Assembly: GCF_008831285.2 (NCBI RefSeq)
Contig: NC_045143.1
Span: forward strand, 13,381,214 to 13,445,213
Length of the DNA: 64,000 nucleotides
Direction of reading: 5' to 3'
Source: Nymphaea colorata
Lineage: Eukaryota; Streptophyta; Magnoliopsida; Nymphaeales; Nymphaeaceae
Numbering within the stretch: position 1 is the first letter of the stretch; the number at the start of each line of letters is the position of its first letter. Of the stretch, positions 11,599 through 23,730 are shown piece after piece. A program made the translations under genes and the position numbers. A model generated the notes under the pieces. The model was given only the letters and a program-made list of their open reading frames with translations, had not been told where the DNA came from and ran no database searches.

Positions 11599-12630
11599 AT
11601 GAACAATCTTGAACTTAGGGGAAAAGGAAAACACTTGTACTCATGTGAGGATTACTACTTGGGCATTGATGGAGATAAAGAAGTGAAAGGCTTGCCCAAG
11701 GAGTTGGTCAAATATGATGGAACCACCTACCCACACGTTCATCTTTTAACCTTCCTCAATGATTGGTATAAAATTCAGGCAAATAGCAGAGTTTTATTTT
11801 GCTATTTTTCAAGAAGTCTTGAAGGCATGGCCACACAATGGTACAAAGAAAATGTCAACCCAGTCGAACTGAAAGAATTTGACAGATTGATTAACATGTT
11901 TGTCAAAAGATTTCAACAAAATGCTTCCATGGCTCCAACCTTCAATACCATTTGCAGTCTCCATCAGAAACAAGGAGAAAAAACTTGAGAATTCATCCAA
12001 ACATGGGGAATCCAATGTAACAAGATGAAAGAGACTATTTTTGAAATGCAAGCACTGTCACTCATCAAGAAAAATCTCGCCTAACCCTTGAAGAGTCTCA
12101 TCCACAATGCTCCGATCAAGACCTTTGCTAAGTTAATTGAACAAGCAGATTCAATAGAGGAAAGAATTGAGGAAGGCGATTTTGATGGAATCATTACTCC
12201 TAAATACAAAGAAGATGGTAAGAAAGGAGGGAGGACACAGTGGCCTACACACTTCATAGCAAATACCGGCATTCGAAAAGACAATGGCAATAGTAACAAG
12301 CATGAAAAAGAAGACAACCACAAAGAACACACAGCTATCCAAGAGAAATGGAGAAAGGAAAAACAAACACCCAAGCTGGAGTTATGACCAGAAATTCACT
12401 CCTCTTAGTCAGTCTCGCGAGAAGATCCTGGAATACCTCCTCACCAAGGGAACTATCATCTTGCCAAGAAAATATCAGAGCATCCGAAAATGATGGGAAG
12501 TAATAAAAAAAACTATGTAAGTTTCATCGTGTCTATGGTCATGACACTGAGGATTATTTTGTTCTCAAAAACATTATCGAAGATTTTATCAACAAAGATC
12601 TCAAGGTTGATGATGATAGCATCCCTAAGG
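11599..12630 (+). pseudogene. Gypsy gag core (retrotrans_gag-like)
   Basis: Reads LPKELVKYDGTTYPHVHLL, then LEGMATQWYKE and FVKRFQQNAS, the retrotrans_gag pattern (P....YDG..DP..HL..F, then L.G.A..WY..L). After a stop near 11986 it continues with SIEERIEEGDF, and near 12.52 kb KFHRVYGHDTEDYFVLK, the FH...GH.TE.C..L motif seen in Tat gags in place of a CCHC zinc knuckle. Broken by several stops. Confidence 0.75.
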
Positions 12631-12999
12631 TATTAAGGAATCATTTTCCTAATCACAGGAAGGCAGCAGTAGCCATGATCACCATACGCATTCCACTCCC
12701 ATATCATCTAGAGGATCACATCCGACCTTGTGATAGAAGCAGTTCACACAAAGTCATGATGACAAATCAAGGTAAGAAACCTCCAGATTTTATTGCTATG
12801 ATGAATGGCACGACATAAAGTTGACCCAGAAAACTTCTCATAATTCTAAAAACTTTTATCCTACGAGGCAATGACGATGAATCATCAAGTAACTCCTCAG
12901 ATGAGGACCCATTAAACTTGGATAATGTCATCCCTTTGGAAGTACGAATGGTTGAGAAAGACTGGATTCAAGCCTCTAAAGACCAGTCGATTACCTTTT

Positions 13000-13410
13000 C
13001 AAAAAAAAAATATTTCAAAATGGGGATATTATCACGACGATACTCTTTACATCGTCATCCAAATTAATAAGATGACTGTACTACATGTATTGATTGACAG
13101 AGGAAGTGGTTTAAATATTTGTCCTGATTTCACGGCCAAGTTTTGGAATATCGTGAAGATAAGTATCGCTCTAATGATACCAAGATCTTACGACAGCCGA
13201 AGCATGAATAAAGTACTCTCAACATGAATATACTGCCTACATTACATTTCATGTGGTGGATGTACCACTATCCTATAACTTACTCTTGGGACGGCCTTGG
13301 ATCCATGAAGTACGATGAATCTCATCAACCCTTCATCAATGTCTCAAATAGAATTTTGATCTATCGGTCATCACTGTACATGTTGAGGATCCGATCGAGA
13401 GGTTAGTACA
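13000..13410 (+). pseudogene. Gypsy aspartic protease remnant
   Basis: Contains YIVIQINKMTVLHVLIDRGS and GLNICPDF, equivalent to the (V)LID.GSSLNI active site. The catalytic D-x-G is kept, but the following residues read S-G. In the next frame the end of the domain shows TYSWDGLGSMK, from a frameshifted LGRPW region. Confidence 0.65.
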
Positions 13411-14329
13411 ACTAATGCTCACAAGACCAATTGATTCAGTGGACATACCCAACATAAGAACAGTGAAGGAAAGGCCTTTGGAAGAATAGATGCAGAATAT
13501 GGAGATAGGCGAATCATCTGGGAGTGTCTGTACTATTTCAAGCAGTTGTTCAAGTTATCGAAAACATCTCTTGTATACTTATTTCGTGAGAAACCTTAAG
13601 GGATTTCAGTTACTCCTGAAAGGTTGTTACCATCCATTAACTGGCCTCAAAAAGAATGAAGATAGCATCTTACAACCGATCAATATCTATTTTCAGTTGG
13701 ACACTAGAGGATTGGGATATCATAAGGAAATTTGAAGAAGATCTCGTGGGCTGATAGTATTCACCTTCATTTCAAATCCTCCCATGAATTTTGTTATCTT
13801 AAACTTCTATTTGTCTGGTCTCATGAGAGGACCCCCTCCATGAACTAAGAACTTTTGATATGCAATGCAAGCAATCTTTTGTTATCAATCTTAATTGCAT
13901 TTAATTTTCTCCTTCTCCTCCTCTTTACAGGATGTCAAAGCTCAACATATCACAGTTTCTTCTTTTTCCTCAGAAGTCATCCCAAAAAGCATTTATCAAA
14001 TAAGCAGTCGGTGAAATACAACTTATGACAATACCCGAGTCAGAATTACCAAAATTCGCTTAGATTCAGAAACAAGAACATCCCTTGTCCTTACTTAATG
14101 ATCTAGTTGAAGAGATTAACATTGGAACCAGTGAGAATCCTAAAATCCTTCAAATTGGCACCAGTTTGTCACTAGACAAAAAAAAAATTGGACTTTCTTA
14201 TAAGCCACCAACAAGCTTTCGCATGGACTTATGAAGTTATGTCAGGATTAGACCCCAGTTAGTTGAACATTGTCTACCTAAGTCCTATTGCAAGCTACTT
14301 AAGAAAAAGTTGCGCAAGTTTGATCATCA

Positions 14330-16015
14330 ACTAGAAGGGCCCATAAAAGAAGAATTAAAGGACCTACTAAAGGTCAAACTCATTCGTGTCATCGATTACC
14401 CTGAATGATTGACTAATATCGTGCTAGTCCACGAGAAAAATTACAAATTCAGATTGTGCATTGACTTTCAAGATTTGAAGAAAGTCACACCGAAAGAAAA
14501 TTATCCACTTCCAAACATTGTTTTATTGGTAGACAATACCGTAGATGATGCCTTGTTCTCTTTCATGGATCGATATTCATGATATAACCAAATCAAATTA
14601 GCAGTCAAGGATCAACCTAAGACCACTTTTACTACACCCTAGGGCATTTTTTGTTATACGGTGATGCCGTTTGGGTTAAAGAATATTGGAGCAACTTGTC
14701 AATGAGCCACGACCGCTATCTTACATGACCAGATGCACAAAATCATGGATGCATATATCGATGACATATTGATCAAATTCAAGATAAAAGAAGATCACAT
14801 TCAAAACTTCACCCAAGTGTTCAAGGGACTCTTACTGTACAAGCATCATTTGAATCCTCAAAAATGTGTATTTGGAGTTGAATTGGGTAAACTTTTGGGT
14901 TTCATGGTCAATATGAGAGGGATTGAGATAGATCTTACCAAAGCTAAAATAATCATTGATATGCTACCACCTACCAATATCAAGGAACTGTGAAGTTTGC
15001 AAGAGCGAATCCAGTCCAACAGACGATTCATTTTCAATGTAGCCATGCGATGCGAACCATTCAACCAATTGCTGAGAAAATGTGTCAAGTTTGAATGGGG
15101 CTTTGAATGCCAACAGTTTTTTGAAATGATCAAGAAATACCTTCTAAATCCACCAACTTTAAAATCCCCAGTGTTGGTCAGACCATTGTTGTTTTATATC
15201 ATAGTGAATGAGTCAGCATGTGCCATCTTTTTCGCATAATATGAGGAAGGAAGTTGTATCGAGCATACAATTTATTACATTAGCAAAACTTTTGTCTAGT
15301 ACGAAAAGAAGTACTCTCCAATGAAAAAAACTTGTCTACCATTGGTTTGGATGTGTCAGAAGTTGAGACATTATTTATTAGCTTGCAAGGTCAAGATACT
15401 CTCCAAGCTAAATCCTCTTAAGTACATCTTAGAACAACCCTACCTTAATAGATGTTTCACCAAATGGAAAGTTATATTGATGTAATGTGATCTTGAATAT
15501 GTGTCCCAAAAGTTAATCAAATAACAAGCAATTGTGGATAAGTTAGCAGACTTTCTCCAATACGAAGATATCAAAACTAACGATGAGTTTTCGGACAAAC
15601 ATGTACTAAGATTGGAAACGGTCCCAGTATGGAAAATGTTCTTTGATAGATCCAGGAATGTGAAGGGAGCAGGTATAGGCATCCTACTTATCACTCCGAA
15701 AGATGAAATGATCTCATACTCCTTGAAACTCGACTTTCCATGTACCCATAACATGACTGAATATGAAACCCTCTTACAAGAACTTTGTTATTTACTGAGT
15801 TTTCATGTAAAAATGATGCATGCCTTCGGTGGCTCTTAGCTTATCATAAATCAAGTGAATGGAGAATGACAAGTCAAAGACAAAAAGTTGGTGTCATATC
15901 AAGATATTGCCACCTCCTTGATCCATCAGTTTGAAGAAGTACAACTAAGTTATATAAAAAGAGAAGACAACTCTATTGCGGATGGCCTTGCGAGTCTGGG
16001 ATCCACTATTTCCTT
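14330..16015 (+). pseudogene. Gypsy reverse transcriptase, RNase H and second RNase-H-like segment
   Basis: RT motifs in order: KFRLCIDFQDLKKVTPK, then FSFMDRYS, QPKTTF, GIFCYTVMPFGLKN and the catalytic block AYIDDILIK (YIDD). The connection reads HLNPQKCVFGVELGKLLGF. RNase H follows (IYYISKTFV, YSPMKKTCLPLVW). A second RNase-H-like part reads FFDRSRNVKGAGIGILLITP then NMTEYETLLQELCYL and ends EDNSIADGLASLGS. A second RNase H domain is typical of the Tat clade. In-frame stops (for example near 14408, 14581, 14641 and 15238) make it inactive. Confidence 0.82.
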
Positions 16016-16079
16016 TTGAACCAATGAAACAAATCGTTCTTTTGAGATTGGAAGGTTAGAACACCCTGCTTTTGAAACG

Positions 16080-17294
16080 ATGAAGCATGTTCATCATATC
16101 CGAGAAGGGAATATGCCTTGGCATCATGACATCAAAAGGTACACTAAAAGTGGAGAATTCCCAACTAGAATACCCAAAAATGAACAGAAAGCAATTCAAT
16201 GTATGTCAGTGAAGTACTTTATTCTTGCAGGAGTGCTATACAAGTATGAATTTAGTACTGAATACTCTTGGTGCCTTGATGAAGACGAGGCGAAGGAATT
16301 CATCGAAGAGTCACATCGAGGAGACTGTGGGGGCCATGTTGGTTACCAAACCATCACCAAGTAGATAATTTGAGTGAGATATTATTGGTCTACTACTGCA
16401 CGCCTCTCACTTGCATTTTGTGATATATCCTTGGTCATTTTTAGTGTGGGCATTTGACGTAGTCAGACCAATATCTCCTGCAACTTCTAATGCCCATAAA
16501 CATTTTCTTATTGCAACAGAGTATTTTACCAAGTGAGTATAAGTCGTCACACTCAAAACAACAGAAGGGCATCAAGTGGTGTCATTCATTCACAAAAATC
16601 TTCTTTACGGATTTGGAATCCCTCATGTTATCATATCTGACAATGAGACTCATTTCAAAAATGAAAAGATGAGGTAGTTGTGCAGTAAATACTATATCAT
16701 GCATCATTTTTTAGTTCCTTATTACCCTCAATGTAATGGGCAAGCAGAGGTCACCAACAAGATCCTGATCCGCATCTTGGAGCGAACAGTGGACACTAAA
16801 AGTGACTGGCATGAAAAGCTACATAATGCTTTATGGGCATATTGCACCACTATGAGAATTCTAACAAAAGCTACTCGAGCTAAGTTAGTCTACGGAATGG
16901 AAGTGGTTCTACCATTACATGTGCTGAAGCCTGCTTTGAAGTTTGCTTCTCTCATAGAGCTTTGTTTAAGTTAATATCAATAGAAAAGGCTAATGCAGCT
17001 CGATTTGCTAGATGAAAATGGGCTAAAAGCGGCTGAGCACACTGAAGCATATTGTTATGGGTGATTAAACAGTTTGCCAAGTCAGTTATCGAGAGATAGT
17101 TCAAAGCGAATTACTTAGTCCTACGAACTGTGGTGTATCTTAGAGAATGACCACAGGGTAAGTGGGCACCGAACTGTGAAGGTTCATATGTTAAAAAGGA
17201 AGTCTTGCTCTATAATTCATATCGACTGATTGATGCTGATGGGTTGGAACTTGTCGATCCTGTTAACGCTCTTCACCTCAAGAAATTCTACGTC
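16080..17294 (+). pseudogene. Gypsy integrase remnant
   Basis: Starts with MPWHHDIKRYTKSGEFP and FILAGVLYK. The zinc-finger region is degenerate (EESHRGDCGGHVGYQTI). The core reads WAFDVVRPI, ISDNETHFKN and YYPQCNGQAEVTNK (D, D, E positions). The C-terminal end is YNSYRLIDADGLELVDPVNA then LHLKKFYV stop, a usual Tat integrase end. Several stops and frame changes. Confidence 0.8.
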
Positions 17295-17399
17295 CAGTTC
17301 TCTTGTGTTCATTTTCCAATCAATGACAAATATTTGTGTCTTCTACCGTCAATCTACTACTCATTTTGGATTCTTCCCAGCCGTAAAACATAACGATTA

Positions 17400-19759
17400 C
17401 ACTGGCCATTTTTATTTTATTATCAATCAAGATTTGAGAACAACTAGGGTTAAACTTGCAATGTAAGAGCAACCAACGTAGTTGAACGGCAGACTGCACA
17501 AGAAATCAGGCAGGCACTGGGTGGCATTGTGGATTCCCAATTGAGGATTTAGTACACCAGCGGGCTGCAACACGGTATCTTCAAGAAGGGGGCAGAGTTC
17601 CAACGAAATACAATCAGGTTGTAGCACGCCTGTAGGTGAGGTGGTTGGGCAAGCGTGCAGCAGCAGGGTGACCACCTGGCAGCTGTGGAGGTTCCCGATG
17701 GAAGGCAGGGATGACCGGCAAGCTGCAACAATCATCTTATCGGTCGGCACCATGTCCACCCTTTCCAACAATCGGTAGCACGCGAGCAAGTCTCACCTCT
17801 TCTATTTAAACCCTCATCGACGAAGAAATAAGCAAGTTTTTGATCGTCTTGTGAAATTTACAAATCTCTGAGCAATCCTTGGTCGATTTGAGCACGAAAC
17901 GACCCTGCAGTTAAGCTCAAAACAACTCCCTGTTTTATGGCGAAGTGATTTCCTGGCAAGCCTGATCAAGCATTCGTTGTTGTTTACTCTAGCGGTCATT
18001 CGCTCCCCAAGTGCTCAGACCGGCTCCTTGGACTCCTATGGTTCCAATGAGCCCAAGATCGACCGGTGCCATGACTGCTACCAGTCAGAGTCAAATCTCC
18101 AGCTGTTGATCGGCTTACTACAGAACTCTTCCCCTGTTCGCACGAGGCATAGAGTTCCACCTCCAGCGGCTGATCATATGTGTGGCGCTGTCTCCTCCAG
18201 CAACCAATCACCATGATATTGCACACACTACACTGCCGGTGCATTACGGTTCCATCGGACAGGAGATCGATAGGAGAAGTGGTTGGAGTCAGCCGGAATA
18301 GCAAGTTGTTCGGCCGCCTGTTTCTGTGATTGTTGTCCCTTTTACAGCAAAACACACCACTGTTCAACAAACCATATCTTTGGATCCCATTGTTGTAATT
18401 GCAAGAGTAAGCTCTTCATCTTTTTCACTCCCACATGGTTCCAACGAGCCATAGAATGCGTAAATCCGAGTAGGGAGTAGAAATCTATAAAGGTGTGAAA
18501 CTATCCCTATTCTTCGATAGGCTCAGTAAGCAGAACTGACGACTACCATGGGAACAGTCCCTATTCCTTGTCCCCTGCTGCCTAGACACATCACCAATTT
18601 ACTCTCTTGTTAGCTCCTTGATGTACCTGAAGATCTCACGACTACGACGAGCCTAAGCACGTCCAAATTCGAGCTCTGTGGGGGGAACTCTAGTGCCTAG
18701 TAGTTGCTGTTGTCCATTGGTTGCGACTGACGTGATAGGAAGTAGTCAGGCGCCCGAGCAATGTTGTCCACCCTGTTGTTGTCTCTCCTCGACATCTCAA
18801 GTAAACCAGTAGACGAGAGGCACTGCCTATCCGGCTATATCCCTAGTCACCAGCGATTGCTCTAAGATCTTTCGAAGTAAGAATTCATCTTCTAAATCAT
18901 TCTCATTAGAGGTATGTGACCAATATCTCATTCCATTTCTTTTCCATATTTTCTTTCTTCTTCATCCCCCCATGTTCATATGAGATAGCTCTCAAATCTC
19001 CTTTTTGGAGTCAAGAAACTATTCTTGAGTGTGCATAGGGAGCATGAAAAGATGAGATGAAATATTTCATTTTATGATTAAAATATATTCTCAGTTTTCT
19101 TGAATGTTGCTTTGTTTTGAAATATTGTTCATGCATAGTCAATTAATTTTTCCTATCTATATGTGAATGCATGGCAAGGATAAGGGTGTGGTTTGGGATT
19201 CTTCTCTATTATTATGTTAATTTTTATGTTGGATTTGTCCAACCTGAAAAAACACTCGTGAATATCTACATGTTAATATGCATTGTCATGTCATTCTTGC
19301 GTTTAGTTTCTCCTTTAATTACCCAATTAGGGACCCTAATGAGTGTCTTATTATGCAGCTTAATTTTCTTCTATACTCAACGATGGAAGAAATATATCCC
19401 CTTATAATAAACCAAATAATAATATTTTATGTTATATATAAAATATTTGAGATCATACTTTCAAAAGATTTTCGAAAACATGAACCTCTTTAATGTGGCT
19501 TTGGAGACTTAGCTTAGGCTCTTGCATGAGCCCGAGTTCATTTCCGGCCTACATAAAACTTGAAGTCGGATATTTTAAGTTATTTCTTGATTTTTAATCT
19601 CATGAAGACGCATATATATATATACATATTATATGTGCATATGTGCACATCATGATGTTCTTTATATACAGATGAATGTATATACATATATGTGTTATAT
19701 TTTCTCTCTCTAGAATCTTTTGTTTCTCTCTTCAATTTAAATGTCTTTTCCTACAAATT

Positions 19760-19854
<95 letters not shown>

Positions 19855-20637
19855 TATTTATCTTCTTTTTTTTCCCTTTAAAATCTCTCTTTCTCTTTGA
19901 ATCAATATCCTTATTTTTATAAACTTTCATATATGTGTATGCGTGATAGTATGTACATGTATATGGGCATCTCTTTCTCTCTCTCTCTCTTTCTTTCTAT
20001 GTGAGTATTTCATCTTTTTCATCTTCAAAGATCTAAGGTTTTAACTTTTTATTTGTTGACTTCATCGAGACCAAAATTCAAGTAATGACCTAATATTGGA
20101 ATCATGCTTGATGGTCTACAACCCCAATCTGTTTTCAAAATTTTTTTTTTCTTTATAAAGTTATCTATGATAATTATAAAAACAAAAATCTTCGATGTAT
20201 GTTGGAGTATGAATGCTTTTAGATGAATATTATGGTAGAAATGAATTATTCTTTTCTAATCATATAGGATCAATGTATTCATGCATTCATATTCATTTAA
20301 TATCACTTATGATCACAAGCACCTCTCCAAAGAACTTAAGTAAGATGAGATTGAGTTCTAACTAAGTAATAACCGAATTAAAGCAAAATCTCAAACTTAC
20401 TTAAAGTCTTAAGAGAACACTAAAGTGACTTTAGAAGTGACCTCTAAAGCTTTCCAAATGGTATTTGTAAAGATTTCTCAATTCAAGTTTTTCTCAAATC
20501 ACAATATTTTACAATGATTCTTCAAGAACTTTTTCAAAAGTTTGAAACATCAAATTTTCAACATTTTCTCAAACACAACACCACATTTACAATGAAAAAG
20601 ATGTTTAAGCTAAAATGAAATGCATCAAGGATAAGCA
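17400..20637 (+). repeat. 3' LTR of the gypsy element
   Basis: Matches the 5' LTR from at least about 17487 (GAGAAATCAGGCAGGCAC block) to its end GGATAAGCA at 20637. The start is uncertain within about 17.3-17.46 kb. It contains a (TA)43 run that is far shorter in the 5' copy, so the microsatellite expanded after insertion. Confidence 0.7.
19765..19850. repeat. (TA)43 microsatellite
   Basis: 86 bp of uninterrupted TA inside the 3' LTR. The predicted IYIYIY peptides here are translation of the repeat, not genes. Confidence 0.97.
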
Positions 20638-21650
20638 AGGACATTATTTGGCAAATGATTCTTCAAGAACACTAACTACTGGTTTCATGGACCTACAAGG
20701 ACATGCCAGGTCTTGTCCTCAAACCAGTAGAGTATCATTTGCCATTGATGTCAAAATGCAAGTCAATAAATAAAAACTGAAGAAATTAGACCATTGATTT
20801 GAGGGACAAGTCAAGGTAGGTCTACAACATCTATTTAAGGCATGGTTTATCTAGGCAATTGACTACCCCAAATGATTAGCAAAGATCTTAAAAAAGTTAC
20901 TCCCAAACATGACTATGCATTACCAAAAATTGACTTGTTGGTATGTAGCACATCAGGTCATACAATGTCCTCTTTCATAAACTTATATACTAAATATAAT
21001 TAGATCAAGCTATCCTCACAAGATCAACCTAAAACATCATTTGCAATCCTTTGGGGCACCTTCTATATACAATAATGTCTTTCAGATTAAAAAGCATTGG
21101 GAGCAACATACCAAAGGGCTATGACACTCATATTTCATGATAAAATGCACAAATTTATGAATGTGTATGTTGAGGATCTATTGATCAAGTCAAAGATAAG
21201 AGAAACTCACATTGATACCCTAGCTCAAGTAGTTGACCTTTTGCAATACAAAATCAGACTAAATCCACAAAAGTGCATGTTTGAAGTGGAATCCAACAAG
21301 CTCTTATGATTTATGGTCAGCAAAAAAAAAATTGAAATGGATCCCACAAAGCCAATGCAATTATAAATATGCTCCACCAATGAATCTAAAAGAGCTATGC
21401 AGATTGCAAGGCTGAAATCAATAAAAAAGTTTATACCCAACTTGGCCATCAGATTCAAGCCATTCAATCACCTCTTAAGGAAAAGAGTGAAGTTTGGATG
21501 GGCACAGGAATGCCAAACATCATTTGAACAGATCCAGAAATACTGAAATCCCCAAATTTTGAAAACCCATTTACTATTTTACATCACAAGCCTATGGTGA
21601 ATTCCTAGCACAATATAAAGAATGATATCGTAAGACAGATCAGGTCCCAT
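20638..21650 (+). pseudogene. Older gypsy element resumes: reverse transcriptase remnant
   Basis: Frames read QVKVGLQHLFKAW, then DYPK.LAKI and KKVTPKHDYALPKIDLLV, then QPKTSFAI.WGTF, then GATYQRAMTLIFHDKMHKFM and NVYVEDLLIKSK (YIDD changed to YVED). It ends with IRLNPQKCMFEVESNKLL and a broken connection region. It matches the 14.3-15.1 kb RT of the inserted element, and begins exactly where that element's 3' LTR ends. It is therefore read as the right part of the older element at 1745-5448. Confidence 0.75.
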
Positions 21651-22071
21651 CTCCTATAAATGTCCACAAGAAATACAAAGGCGAATACATTTTTTAACAT
21701 TTCTCATATGAACGGTTATATGTTAGATTTAAAAAAAATGCATGTAAACAACTGCCCCAAACTTATTAGATCTTAATCTACAAGATCAAGCCTAAGACTA
21801 TTTTATTATTTTGTCTTTGATCTCTAGGAAAACCCTTGAACCCAGTCAACTTTAGATAGTTTGGAACTCAACCAAGCTCATTTTCAGCTCTACTTAAATA
21901 GCAATTATATTATTTCTAGGGTGTATGAGATAAGTATAGTCTTCAACTCAATCTAATTTTAGCTAAGGAGGCTTGGGCCTACCAAAGCTAATCTAAAATC
22001 AGTCCCAGTTAACCAGACCAAACTAGATCCAGAAAAATGAACTTGGTCCAAGCCAACTTCAGCCCAATGGG
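21651..22071. other. No recognisable feature
   Basis: AT-rich text without ORFs similar to known proteins, between the RT remnant and an inverted-repeat element. It may be the decayed 3' part of the older gypsy element. Confidence 0.4.
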
Positions 22072-22509
22072 TAGGGATGTTCAATTAATCGAGCCATCTT
22101 GGGCTTGATTCGAACTTGCTGGGATAAACTCAACTCGAAATCAACTCATTAAACAAGCCATGGAGAGAATCCAGAGATTTGGTGCATATATGTGCTCTTT
22201 ATTGGTTTTCCTATGGTTTTTTATAATTATTTTATCTAGAGCTAGGGTTTTAGCCCTTTATAGTTACCCCTTTTATTGGTAATAAATAGGGAGGGATCCT
22301 CCCATGTTGCATCATTTTGTTGAAAGATAACAAAGTTCATCATACAATGGTCACTTGAAAAGCATAAAATGTATATTAAGAGGCACAAGCTTAAACGAGT
22401 CGAACTCAAGCTCAAACTCGCTTAAATGAGTCAAGCTTGAGCTCAGCTCATAAAGCTCAAATCGAGATCCAGCGGAGTTCGAGCTGGCTGAGCTCGGGCA
22501 CACCTCCTA
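22072..22509. mobile_element. Possible hAT-type MITE with GAGCTC-rich ends
   Basis: Left end TAGGGATGTTCAA and right end (reverse complement) TAGGAGGTGTGCCCGAGCTC are similar in style. The right arm is rich in GAGCTC/AAGCTTGAGCTC words. The centre (about 22165-22370) looks like unrelated inserted sequence. No target duplication was found. Confidence 0.4.
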
Positions 22510-22726
22510 TCACAAATCAATTCTCATGTTCAAATATTCAATCCAAATCCAAATCTATGGCCCACTGCCTATTCCATATCCAACTGCTTTATATCTCATC
22601 CAGACTGCAAATCTAATCCTTTATCTGTAGTTCATGATATGTTTTCCATTCAGAATCCATACTTCAATTTTAATCTTCAATCAATTTCCAAGTTCTAGGT
22701 CTGAATGCATAGGGTTATGCCCCCTA

Positions 22727-23229
22727 TAGGGCTGCACAACACGTCAAGCTAACTCGAGCGTGACTTGTGCTCACTCATCTGAACTTGAATCAAACTCGAC
22801 TCATTTATAAACGAGTCAAGCTTGAGTTCAAGTGTATGCTCAAAATATTATACAAGTTGAGTTTGAATTGTAAGAACTTACTCGTTTAAACTTGAGTTAG
22901 CTCGACTATATAATACATGTTGAATTATAATGATAAAATAGTTAAATAAGTAGCAACTAGACGAGCTAATCAAATTAAACGAGTTAAAAAAAAAAAAAAA
23001 ACATGTTTAACATAAATGAGTTAAACAAGTCAAATTTGAGTTTGATGTTGTACTGTCGAGTTGAGCTTCAGCTTGTTCTATCGAGCTCAGCTCGAACTCG
23101 AGTCGAGCTCAAGTTTTCTGAGTTGAGTCGAGCTCAAGGTTTCTAAGTTGAGTTGAGCTCAAGCTTTTTGAGTCGAGTCGAGCTCAAGCTGGCCCAACTC
23201 AAGCTTGACTCAGCTCCTGTGCAGCCCTA
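22727..23229. mobile_element. MITE-like inverted-repeat element, degenerate GAGTCGAGCTC repeats
   Basis: Ends are the 12-bp perfect inverted repeat TAGGGCTGCACA (22727-22738 and 23218-23229). The right half (about 23050-23215) is an array of imperfect copies of a GAGTTGAGTCGAGCTCAAG-like unit that can pair with the left half. Flanking bases do not give an exact duplication. The TIR style resembles hAT MITEs. Confidence 0.55.
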
Positions 23230-23462
23230 ACCACATAGCCCCTAGAGCCTAGATGCCATTGACTTTAGCATTTCCCCTGCTTTTGAAATACTAGAAAGTG
23301 TTACCACCCTCTTCTAGATCAAATTTGAGGCCTAAAATCCATGATTTGTGCATAAAATCTATGTGTGAATCAACCAAATTATGACATACAACCTTAGAAC
23401 AACCTGAACCACACATCTTAAGGTTTCATCTTTTTAGCAAACCCCGAGAGGCTCCTTATGCT

Positions 23463-23730
23463 TAGGGTGGGCATCAGGCCGGCCCGATGTCCAACCCGTT
23501 GGTCCCGGGCCTGGGCCCGATACCTGCAACTCAAGCCCAGGCCCGGCCTGGCCTGGTCTGGCCTGATTATAACAAAAAACTATTTTTAAAATATAAAATA
23601 TATACATTATTAATAATAAACAATAATTTTAAAAATTAATTGGGCCGATCTAGGCCCACCCATCGGGCCCAGGCCCATACAGAGCCGGGTACGGGCCCCT
23701 GCCAGCGGCTCGACCCGGCGCCCACCCCTA
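23463..23730. mobile_element. hAT-type MITE, 268 bp, exact 8-bp TSD
   Basis: Starts TAGGGTGGGC and ends GCCCACCCCTA, inverted termini of hAT type. It is flanked on both sides by the exact 8-bp duplication CTTATGCT (23455-23462 and 23731-23738), the length made by hAT transposases. The GC-rich arms (GGCCCGGCC words) bracket an AT-rich core. No coding capacity. Confidence 0.88.

Larger units (their letters stand above)
5449..20637 (+). mobile_element. Ty3/gypsy (Tat/Ogre-like) element with long LTRs, inserted in the older gypsy
   Basis: Two long direct repeats (about 5449-8883 and 17400-20637) bracket an internal region with, in order, a plant-mobile-domain-like ORF, a basic region, gag, protease, RT, RNase H, a second RNase-H-like segment and integrase, all on the plus strand. 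The arrangement, the absence of a chromodomain and the extra 5' ORF suggest the Tat clade. Many stops and frameshifts make it non-autonomous. The two LTRs differ by many substitutions and indels, so the insertion is old. No exact target duplication was found (AGGAC follows the right end). Confidence 0.82.

Noticed and set aside
19676-19922. ORFs made of IYIYIY repeats
   Set aside because: Translation of the TA microsatellite.
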